From: Aquifex sp.
GTDB taxonomy: Bacteria; Aquificota; Aquificia; Aquificales; Aquificaceae
Assembly (NCBI GenBank): GCA_015487405.1
Contig: WFPV01000079.1
Span: forward strand, 1 to 15,532
Reading direction: 5' to 3'
DNA length: 15,532 bases
The first letter of the stretch is position 1. Each line of letters opens with the position of its first letter. The notes beneath the pieces were generated by a model that worked only from the letters and a program-made list of their open reading frames with translations, did not search any database and had not been told where the DNA came from. This document shows positions 1 to 5,444 of the stretch, piece after piece. Position numbers and translations under genes: made by a program.

Positions 1-105
1 CGAATCAAACCACTGTGGGAGGAAGAAAGGGAAAAAATTGAGAGCAAGGAGATATTCAAAGAACTTGAACGCTCCTATGAGCTTTATAAATCTGTTGAGG
101 AGTAG
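1..105 (+). CDS. 3' end of an unidentified gene (partial)
   Basis: The reading frame is open from the first base and ends at TAG 103-105, giving the last 34 residues of a protein. The visible part is highly charged (Glu/Lys-rich, ending ELYKSVEE) and probably helical. Its final codons supply the GAGGAG ribosome site of the next gene, whose ATG is 2 bases after the stop, so the two genes are probably co-transcribed. The product cannot be named from this fragment. Confidence 0.6.
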   Translation, partial: RIKPLWEEEREKIESKEIFKELERSYELYKSVEE

Positions 106-107
106 GT

Positions 108-602
108 ATGGGGGAAATGGAGAGGCTGAGAGATAAAGTAAGAGAAATCCTTGAAAACGAAGGTTTGGAAGAGGAGTTGGTGGACAAGCTCGCTGACAAG
201 ATATATAACAGCCTAATCATCAGTCACTCTTTTAATGGTGCAAGGATAGAGGGAAATGTGATAATAAACCCTATTACTCCCGAGGAGCGGAAAGCCGAAG
301 TATTTGCGAGAGATATAGTAAACTATCTCCGTAAAACGAAAAGAAAAATGCATACCTTTACACTGGTTGGTGTTTTTTCATTTATTGCTGCGGTGCTTCC
401 AATTATGCTGGGATTAACCGTTCAGCAAAATATCCTAAAGTGGGCGCCGTTTGCGTTGTTTTTTGCAGGGCTGTTTTTCCTTTACATGAGGGATAAACTG
501 GCCGAGTATAGATACTCTGTATACCGTGACTATTTTAACCGCATATACGAATTGGCCCCACATCGCAAAGATCTGCTGGCGGAACTGCAAAAGGTATTGT
601 AG
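108..602 (+). CDS. hypothetical two-TM membrane protein, 164 aa
   Basis: I do not recognise this family. The N-terminal ~75 residues are soluble and charged, with a predicted helix (residues 4-35) rich in Glu/Leu/Lys. Two hydrophobic segments at about 83-103 and 110-127 look like a membrane hairpin, and a basic/aromatic C-terminal tail follows. The ATG at 108 has GAGGAG about 6 bases upstream; a second in-frame ATG at 117 is possible. It follows the upstream gene by 2 bases and precedes a lipoprotein gene by 27 bases, so the three may form one cell-envelope unit. Base composition is more AT-rich and Arg codons more often CGN than in the phage genes after 1250. It could be host flank or a phage-carried accessory gene; a holin is conceivable, but nothing specific supports it. 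Confidence 0.7.
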   Translation: MGEMERLRDKVREILENEGLEEELVDKLADKIYNSLIISHSFNGARIEGNVIINPITPEERKAEVFARDIVNYLRKTKRKMHTFTLVGVFSFIAAVLPIMLGLTVQQNILKWAPFALFFAGLFFLYMRDKLAEYRYSVYRDYFNRIYELAPHRKDLLAELQKVL

Positions 603-629
603 AATAAAAACAAATCAGGGGAAAGTAAA

Positions 630-1232
630 ATGTGGGTGTGGATTGCTGTTTTGATAAGCGCCTTATTATTTATCACTAGTTGCGAGGACAAGATAGAATC
701 CGCCAAGACCCCTGAGGAAAAGCTTAAAGCCCTTGTAGAAAAACATTTTGAAGTTGAAAAGGTAGAAGTGAATAAAGCTGTAAACGGTAAATACATAGTG
801 CTGGCGTGGACAGAACCCAAAGACTCCATAGTAAGCGGTTCCTCCGAGTGGATGCTCATTATGAACGGCGTGGGAGATCTCTTGAACGACGCTCTTAAAT
901 ACAAACTGTCCGATCAAATAGATACGATCAAGCTAAACCTTCAGTATATATCTTCAAGGGGTAACAAATACACTCCCGCAATGGTCTACATAGAAACCTT
1001 TCCTTCGGAAGAGATACCTTTCGGCGCTTATCCCATCATCGCTGATACGGTTAGGCTGGACATTCCCAACATTCAATTCAGAAACTGGTTCTGCGATTTT
1101 GCAGAAGATAAAAATGTGTCCCCTTCCAACCCACGGTTAATGGAATGGTGCTACATGAGAGCACAGTGTAAAAAAATAAAAGACCAAGTTGGTTCAGCCC
1201 CGCCTCAGTGCAAAAGCTACCTGATAGACTGA
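630..1232 (+). CDS. putative lipoprotein, 200 aa
   Basis: The N-terminus is a short hydrophobic signal (residues 2-15) ending in the lipobox ITSC, so Cys18 would be lipidated after signal peptidase II cleavage and the mature protein held at the membrane. The mature part starts with Glu/Asp/Lys-rich sequence and shows alternating hydrophobic strands in the middle. It has four Cys near the C-terminus (FWFC-type region about 145-195: NWFCDF, EWCYM, AQCKK, PQCKS) that could form two disulfides. I do not recognise the family. The ATG has AGGGGA upstream. It lies immediately before a terminator-like inverted repeat and the first phage promoter, so it probably closes an independent unit. It could be a prophage moron (surface-altering or exclusion lipoprotein) or a host gene. 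Confidence 0.7.
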   Translation: MWVWIAVLISALLFITSCEDKIESAKTPEEKLKALVEKHFEVEKVEVNKAVNGKYIVLAWTEPKDSIVSGSSEWMLIMNGVGDLLNDALKYKLSDQIDTIKLNLQYISSRGNKYTPAMVYIETFPSEEIPFGAYPIIADTVRLDIPNIQFRNWFCDFAEDKNVSPSNPRLMEWCYMRAQCKKIKDQVGSAPPQCKSYLID

Positions 1233-1246
1233 GTTTTCCCCTCAGT
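1228..1246 (+). terminator. terminator-like inverted repeat after the lipoprotein gene
   Basis: ACTGAG (1228-1233) and CTCAGT (1241-1246) are a perfect 6-bp inverted repeat with a 7-base loop, followed by TTTCTT. It overlaps the lipoprotein stop codon and sits just before the putative promoter at 1250. The stem is short and only half GC and the U-tract is broken, so termination may be weak. Confidence 0.4.
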
Positions 1247-1247
1247 T

Positions 1248-1280
1248 TCTTAGCCTTTAGAAACCCTTCGCCTTAACCTC
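1248..1280 (+). promoter_or_regulatory. repeated phage promoter-like element, copy 1 (tail block)
   Basis: The element contains TCTTAGCCTTTAGAAACC followed by TTAACCTC. TTAGCC (1250-1255) and TAACCT (1274-1279) are 18 bases apart, as in the two other copies at 5405 and 8768. I read TTAGCC as a -35-like box and TAACCT as a -10 (T-A at positions 1-2, T at 6), with a conserved spacer TTTRGAAACC that may be recognised by an activator or special sigma factor. The predicted start is near 1286, immediately before the AGGAGG ribosome site of the tail block. The role is inferred from position and conservation. Confidence 0.6.
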
Positions 1281-1293
1281 CTACCGAGGAGGT
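1276..1293 (+). promoter_or_regulatory. hairpin covering the ribosome site of the tail block
   Basis: ACCTCCT (1276-1282) and AGGAGGT (1287-1293) form a perfect 7-bp stem with a 4-base loop that hides the Shine-Dalgarno sequence of the gene at 1298. Any transcript reading in from upstream would contain the whole hairpin. A transcript starting at the predicted +1 near 1286 would lack the left arm and expose the ribosome site. Confidence 0.5.
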
Positions 1294-1297
1294 GAAA

Positions 1298-1561
1298 ATG
1301 GCGGAGAAAAAGTCAGAAGGCAAGACTCCCTTCCTCGTCTACGCAGGACCGACCTTCTTGATACCCGAGGACGGAATATCCCTCTCCTTCGGAAAGACCT
1401 ACGAGAAGGTCCCCAAGCTCCCCAAAGACCTTGAGTTTCTGAAAAGCTTTTTCCTCCCTATCAAAGACTACCCGCCCAAGAAAGCAGAGATGAAAGCGAA
1501 GCACAGGGAAGCCATGTCCAGGATAGCGGATTACGTCAGGAAGAGAAGAGGAGGTAAGTGA
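1298..1561 (+). CDS. small protein preceding the tail sheath (Mu gp38 position), 87 aa
   Basis: This small basic protein lies directly upstream of the sheath gene, the place held in Mu-like phages by the short DUF2635/gp38 protein. It has a short N-terminal Lys-rich stretch, a central beta-looking region (FLVYAGPTFLIPEDG) and a C-terminal basic helix (residues ~60-87). The sequence alone is not enough to assign the family, so any tail-assembly role is inferred from position. The ATG at 1298 is preferred over GTG 1292 because AGGAGG (1287-1292) is then spaced by 5 bases. Its stop TGA overlaps the GTGATG of the sheath gene. It is the first gene after promoter copy 1. Confidence 0.7.
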   Translation: MAEKKSEGKTPFLVYAGPTFLIPEDGISLSFGKTYEKVPKLPKDLEFLKSFFLPIKDYPPKKAEMKAKHREAMSRIADYVRKRRGGK

Positions 1562-2715
1562 TGGCGTACTTTGCAGGCGTTAAGGTTCAGGAACTCCCCA
1601 CTTCCATAGTCCCTCCAGTCAGAGTTTCAAACCCCATAGTAGCCATAGGAACCTCACAGCAGGTTCCCAATCCTAACGAACCCAAGCTCGTATACAACTT
1701 TGAAGAATACCAGGCCACATTCGGCTACACCGGAGACTACAACGTCCACACCTTGGACGAGGTCGCTGATGTAGCCTTCAAGCTCTACAAGGTCGCTCCC
1801 GTGGTCTTCATCTCCATAGGAACGGACGCAACGGATACGGTTAACACTTTCACCTCCACAAACCTCATAAACGCCATATCACAGTGGATAGATCAGATCT
1901 TCTTCCTCTTCAGGATGGTTCCGGGAACTCTTATAATCCCCAAAGGCTCTCAGGACCCTTCCGTTGCCATAGCAATGGCTTCCAACATGGAAGTCATCTC
2001 CTCCCTCTTTCAGGGTATGGCGATAGCGGACATCCCAGACACTCAAGACCCCACAGCAGTAGCAAACTACAAAAACACCAATAATCTTGTAGACGACAAC
2101 CTGATACTCACTTACCCTTCCGTTGAGTTTGACGGCAAAACATACAACCTCTCCACCCACGTAGCCTGTATGCAGGCACGCCTTGACGCCCAGAACGACG
2201 GCATACCCTACAAGCTCGCTTCAAACCAGACCATCAAGGCGGTAAAAGCAAAATACACCCTCACCTTAGATCAGGCTAACAACATCAGAGGAAACGGGAT
2301 AGTAACTGTTCTCAACTTCATAGGAGGACTCAGGAGCTGGGGAGACAGAACCTCCGCCTACCCCGCATCCACCGATCCCGTTCAGGCTCAGATAGTCATA
2401 AAGAGGATGACGAACTGGCTGAGGGAAAGGCTCATAAGGACCTACTGGCAGTTCGTGGACCAAGAGCTTTCGGAGAGACTCCTAAAGACCATAAGGGACT
2501 CTGTCCAATCTGACCTCAACGGTCTTAAGGGAAGAGGGATCATAATAGACGGAAGGGTTGAGGTTCTCCCTCAGGAAAATCCCCTCCCCGACCTAATAGA
2601 CGGGCTTTTAAGATTCCACATCTACTGGACACCCTCACCGGCGGTCAGGGAGATAGACTTCCTCGTTGAGTTTGACCCAAATGCTGCAACTCAGGTATTT
2701 AGAGCGCTTCAGTAA
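1561..2715 (+). CDS. contractile tail sheath protein
   Basis: This 384-aa protein resembles the P2 gpFI / Mu gpL-type sheath family, whose subunits form the contractile outer tube around the tail. The N-terminus (YFAGVKVQELP) matches the usual 'G-V-x-V-x-E' start. A later segment, GGLRSWGDRT at about 255-264, corresponds to the family's conserved 'G-x-R-x-W-G-x-R-T' signature. The C-terminal part ends in beta-rich sequence (REIDFLVEF) as expected for the domain that contacts the tube. The ATG at 1561 has AGGAGGT five bases upstream and overlaps the preceding stop. The tube gene follows after 12 bases, the usual sheath-tube pair. The length is at the short end for the family (roughly 380-500 aa). 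Confidence 0.9.
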   Translation: MAYFAGVKVQELPTSIVPPVRVSNPIVAIGTSQQVPNPNEPKLVYNFEEYQATFGYTGDYNVHTLDEVADVAFKLYKVAPVVFISIGTDATDTVNTFTSTNLINAISQWIDQIFFLFRMVPGTLIIPKGSQDPSVAIAMASNMEVISSLFQGMAIADIPDTQDPTAVANYKNTNNLVDDNLILTYPSVEFDGKTYNLSTHVACMQARLDAQNDGIPYKLASNQTIKAVKAKYTLTLDQANNIRGNGIVTVLNFIGGLRSWGDRTSAYPASTDPVQAQIVIKRMTNWLRERLIRTYWQFVDQELSERLLKTIRDSVQSDLNGLKGRGIIIDGRVEVLPQENPLPDLIDGLLRFHIYWTPSPAVREIDFLVEFDPNAATQVFRALQ

Positions 2716-2727
2716 TGGAGGTGAGCG

Positions 2728-3240
2728 ATGATACCGGGAAGGATTGAGAACGCAAGCGTTTATCTCAGAGGAAGGAGGCTCGCAGGCATAGCGGATGCGG
2801 AGCTTCCCAAGTTTGAATACGAGGCGGACTCTATCAAGAGCCTCGGCATAGCGGGAGAGGTGGAGGCCATATCGGTGGCAAACCTGAAGCCCTTAAACGC
2901 CAAGCTCAAATTCAGAACCGTAACGAGCGAGGCGGTGGAACTCTTAAAGCCTGAGACTCAGGAGATAGAGCTTCTCTCCGCAGTTAGTTTCGTGGATCCC
3001 AATACTAAACAGACACGGATAGCACAGCTCAGGGTATTCATGCAGGCTACAGCCAAGTCTTCTTCCTTCGGGAAGATAGAACCGGGCAAGGTGATGGACT
3101 CGGACGTTGAACTCTCCTGCTCTTACATGGTGGTAGAACTTGACGGCAATAAGATAGTGGAGTTTGACCCCATAAACTGGGTCTTTGCCATAAACGGGAT
3201 CAACTACTTAGAGGATGTCAAGTATGCTCTCGGCTACTGA
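2728..3240 (+). CDS. tail tube protein
   Basis: The 170-aa product has the size and beta-rich pattern of the P2 gpFII / Mu gpM major tail tube family. It opens with IPGRIENASVYL, continues with LPKFEYEAD and 'GIAGEVE', and ends in an Asp/Asn-rich segment typical of this group. Subunits stack as hexameric rings forming the inner tube through which DNA passes. GGAGGTGA lies 3-10 bases before the ATG. The position straight after the sheath gene strongly supports the call. The next gene begins inside its last codons. Confidence 0.88.
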   Translation: MIPGRIENASVYLRGRRLAGIADAELPKFEYEADSIKSLGIAGEVEAISVANLKPLNAKLKFRTVTSEAVELLKPETQEIELLSAVSFVDPNTKQTRIAQLRVFMQATAKSSSFGKIEPGKVMDSDVELSCSYMVVELDGNKIVEFDPINWVFAINGINYLEDVKYALGY

Positions 3241-3454
3241 GCTTAAAGAGGTCTGCTCCGAGATCTTGAACCTCGCCCTGAAGCTCAGGTTTGAAGGTAA
3301 GCCCTGCCCGGGAATCTCCTTCTACGTCAAAGAACTTTCCCACAGAGACCCCAAGCTCGTCAGGTTCGCCATCTGGTATCTGCAGGACAAAGGTCTCATG
3401 AGAGACTTTGAAATCACTCATAAGGGGGTTGAGTATGTTTTACAAGGTGATTAA
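3224..3454 (+). CDS. small winged-helix-like protein, 76 aa
   Basis: This short protein looks like a single winged helix-turn-helix domain: helix (ATELKEVCSEILNLALKL), a second helix with DPKLVRFAIWYLQDKG as the likely recognition helix, then a wing ending in EITHKGVEYVL. It resembles in pattern the protein at 9326-9610 in this window (both have Y..D.K.....L.YL.DKG and a later IT..G). ATG 3224 is preferred over ATG 3215 because GAGG (3211-3214) abuts the latter. It overlaps the tube gene and the chaperone gene. DNA binding is inferred; it could instead be a structural adaptor that reuses the fold. Confidence 0.72.
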   Translation: MLSATELKEVCSEILNLALKLRFEGKPCPGISFYVKELSHRDPKLVRFAIWYLQDKGLMRDFEITHKGVEYVLQGD

Positions 3455-3704
3455 ACTCAAGTACCCTCCCAACGAGAATCTCAAAGAGATAAAACTCAGG
3501 CGCCCGAAGGTCAAAGACTACAAACTCGTTCAGGACTGGAAAGGAGACGAGATAGAAAGGGATCTTGTCTTCTTTGAGATGCTAACGGGAGTCTCCAAGG
3601 AGATACTTGAAGAACTTGACATTGAAGACTGGAACGCTCTCCAGAACGCCCTTCTGGAGATGACGGGAAACTTGAATACTCCCCGGAGGACAGATGGCTC
3701 TTAG
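3435..3704 (+). CDS. tail assembly chaperone, short form (G-like)
   Basis: This is the 89-aa zero-frame product. The position between the tail tube and later genes, the acidic helical second half (VSKEILEELDIEDWNALQNALLEM) and the frameshift site near its end mark it as the G-type tail assembly chaperone, which binds the tape measure during tail assembly. ATG 3435 is chosen because AAGGGGG (3422-3428) is six bases upstream; an in-frame ATG at 3408 lies inside the previous gene and lacks a good site. The ~11 residues after the slippery site (ending TDGS) are probably of little importance, since the conserved-looking continuation is in the -1 frame. Confidence 0.8.
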   Translation: MFYKVIKLKYPPNENLKEIKLRRPKVKDYKLVQDWKGDEIERDLVFFEMLTGVSKEILEELDIEDWNALQNALLEMTGNLNTPRRTDGS

Positions 3705-3817
3705 CCTATGTCTTCAAATTTCAGCCGTCGGAGATAGACGAGTTGACCGTAGACGATTTCAACTACTGGATAAAGAAGGCTCTGGAAGTTCTGAGGCATG
3801 GAGAAAAGGTGGATTGA
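3435..3817 (+). CDS. tail assembly chaperone, frameshifted long form (GT-like)
   Basis: A -1 shift at GGGAAAC (3665-3671) joins the first ~88 residues of G to an open -1 frame. That frame continues as KLEYSPEDRWLLAYVFKF and ends at TGA 3815-3817, giving about 127 aa. The extension has no ATG, GTG or ribosome site of its own that would explain separate expression, fills what would otherwise be a ~93-base gap and overlaps the MuF gene start by 20 bases. In the G/GT family the T part recruits tail tube subunits to the tape measure-chaperone complex. Mu uses a -2 shift for its homologous pair; here the -1 frame fits a classic heptamer. Confidence 0.8.
3665..3671 (+). other. programmed -1 ribosomal frameshift site
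   Basis: G GGA AAC in the zero frame matches the X XXY YYZ slippery rule; after slipping one base back the tRNAs re-pair on GGG AAA. The zero frame stops 33 bases later and the -1 frame stays open to 3817. A GGAG lies 5 bases before the heptamer, and a CTCC..GGAG repeat just after it (about 3679-3688) gives only a weak stem. Confidence 0.78.
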
Positions 3818-5087
3818 GTTCGTCCTCTCTTTCTACAGACGGGCAAGGGAAAAGACCACAAGAGACGTCCTGAGCTTCTGGAGGAACTTTGTCACCATAG
3901 AGGACTTCTCCCGGTATCTGATACGAAAACTTGAGAGCTACACAGAGCTTACGCCTAAAGAAAAAACCTTCCTCCGTCAGGTAATTCAGGACATCTACGC
4001 CTCCGCCCCTGAGGATGCGGGGCTTCCCGCGATAAAGGAAGGCTTTGACGTTGAGGACATAAGGGCGATAAAGTTCGCGGAAGAGCTTTCTGACTTCTAT
4101 CTGGGAAGGTTCTTCAGGGGAGACCAAAAACTCAGAAAGGAAGTCATAAATTGGATAAAGGACTACTACCTCAAAGAAGGCAATCCCCTCGGAAAGGGGA
4201 CAAAAGGAGTAAAGGAGTTCCTCAGCAGGTTCGGAGACTACTTAGACATCAAAACAGAGCAGAAGGCGAGGCAGATAGTAGAGACCACAACCGCCTTTAT
4301 AAAGAGCGCTTCCACGCTCAGACAGATGAGGAGGCTCAAGATCAAATACTACCGCTGGGACGCGGTGGGGGACAGATTGACCTGCAGAGCCTGCAGGTCC
4401 ATGGACGGGAGAGTTTTCAGCGTGGAGACGGGCTACAGAGAGATGCTGAAAGTCATGAAGAATCCCCTGAGCCTGCCGGACATACGCCCCATAATCACGG
4501 AACCCTTCTACGGTAAAAGCTCCAGAGCGCCCGTGAAGACCGTTCCCCTACACCCAGGGTGCAGGTGCGTGATGGTAGCCCACACGGAGGAGAGGGAGAT
4601 AAGGACGGTGGAAAGACCTCAAGGGGTTCCCGAGACCCACACTCAGAAGGAACTGGAGGAGAGGTTTCAGAACCTAACCCCTCAGGAAAGAGCCAACAAG
4701 CTCCGCATAGCCCAGCAGGATTCCGAGTGGGCAAGACCGCCTCAAAGACCTAAGGATAAGCAAATAAAGAGCTTCCTCGGTGAATACGTCCAAAAGCACT
4801 TTGAAAAGCATAAGGATGAACTCGGAGTTAAAAGTGTTGAAGAGTACAAGAAACTCACAAGACAGATATTAGAAGAACCCGAAAAAGTCCTTGTGAGCCT
4901 GCACAGATACGGAGAGAGGGAACTCACCTACTGGGCATTTTTCAAAGACGGCAAGATGGCTGTTGTGAGCGAAGACAACTACACTATCTTATCTATGTAT
5001 AGGATGGATCCCCAGGAATGGATAGAGGTAGAAAGGGAAAGAGCGGAGAAATTTGGAGGTATGACAGGATTCGTAGAGCTGAGGTGA
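3798..5087 (+). CDS. MuF-type minor head protein with C-terminal nuclease/toxin-like domain
   Basis: This 429-aa protein has two parts. Residues ~1-262 are a phage Mu gpF-like head morphogenesis domain: a long helical region, then RWDAVGDRLTCRACRSMDGR with C196 and C199, and later PLHPGCRC with H252, C255 and C257. This Cys/His set is typical of the family and probably binds metal. MuF proteins sit inside the capsid near the portal. Residues ~325-415 form an extra domain: KHFEKHKDELGVKSVEEY (H334, H338), then strands ending in MAVVSEDNYTILSMYRM. Its pattern resembles the barnase/EndoU/colicin E5-D/RelE-like (BECR, 'PBECR') nucleases often fused to MuF proteins. Activity is inferred. The ATG at 3798 lies inside the GT frame and has only a weak GGAAG site, suggesting translational coupling. 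Confidence 0.85.
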   Translation: MEKRWIEFVLSFYRRAREKTTRDVLSFWRNFVTIEDFSRYLIRKLESYTELTPKEKTFLRQVIQDIYASAPEDAGLPAIKEGFDVEDIRAIKFAEELSDFYLGRFFRGDQKLRKEVINWIKDYYLKEGNPLGKGTKGVKEFLSRFGDYLDIKTEQKARQIVETTTAFIKSASTLRQMRRLKIKYYRWDAVGDRLTCRACRSMDGRVFSVETGYREMLKVMKNPLSLPDIRPIITEPFYGKSSRAPVKTVPLHPGCRCVMVAHTEEREIRTVERPQGVPETHTQKELEERFQNLTPQERANKLRIAQQDSEWARPPQRPKDKQIKSFLGEYVQKHFEKHKDELGVKSVEEYKKLTRQILEEPEKVLVSLHRYGERELTYWAFFKDGKMAVVSEDNYTILSMYRMDPQEWIEVERERAEKFGGMTGFVELR

Positions 5088-5410
5088 AAGAACTCCTTGA
5101 AGATTTGGAGTATGCACTGGAGTATCCACAGCCTCCCCCTTTCTGTGTTATTTTGAGCGCAACCCTTGCAAACGATGTATGGCTTGATTCAAGGGACAAA
5201 CTCCACGAGCTCGGAGAAGACGAAAACCCTCAACTCAAGAAGTGGGAAAAGAAGTTTGTTAGGGCGGTGAGCAAGTATGGAATAAACTACAGAGAAAAAT
5301 ACAGAGCCTCCAAGCCCCTCTCCTACTGGTGGTGGTGGCTTGACAAGATAATGGACGGAAAGCTCTCTAAGGACCTCCTTCCCGAGCACGTGAGAGATCT
5401 AATTTCTTAG
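5084..5410 (+). CDS. hypothetical protein after MuF-nuclease; possible immunity protein, 108 aa
   Basis: The family is not recognised. The protein is acidic at the start (VKELLEDLEYALEY), has a Pro run (PQPPPF), and ends in a striking SYWWWWLDKI segment followed by LPEHVRDLIS. The GTG at 5084 overlaps the MuF stop as GTGA, the same arrangement as at 12643. An ATG at 5018 in the same frame would give 130 aa but overlap MuF by 70 bases. Placement immediately behind a MuF gene with a nuclease-like C-terminus, in a coupled arrangement, is the usual place for an immunity protein, but a structural role is equally possible. The stop codon is shared with the -35-like box of promoter copy 2. Confidence 0.7.
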   Translation: MKELLEDLEYALEYPQPPPFCVILSATLANDVWLDSRDKLHELGEDENPQLKKWEKKFVRAVSKYGINYREKYRASKPLSYWWWWLDKIMDGKLSKDLLPEHVRDLIS

Positions 5411-5437
5411 CCTTTAGAAACCACCATTTCTAACCTC
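5405..5437 (+). promoter_or_regulatory. repeated phage promoter-like element, copy 2 (head block)
   Basis: The element holds TCTTAGCCTTTAGAAACC (5405-5422) and TAACCTC, with TTAGCC (5407-5412) and TAACCT (5431-5436) again 18 bases apart. The first 18 bases are identical to copy 1. The predicted start is about 5443-5445, at the ATG of the protease gene, which has no Shine-Dalgarno sequence. The TTAGCC overlaps the stop codon of the upstream gene. Confidence 0.6.
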
Positions 5438-5444
5438 TATCCTG

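Noticed and set aside
3699..3712. Possible fourth copy of the promoter element (CTCTTAGCCT)
   Set aside because: Only ten bases match, the spacer and TAACCT box are missing at the fixed distance, and the bases are explained by coding in the -1 frame of the chaperone.
5018..5083. Longer start (ATG 5018) for the gene after MuF
   Set aside because: It would overlap the MuF gene by 70 bases with a poorly placed ribosome site; the GTGA overlap at 5084 matches local style better, though the longer form is not excluded.
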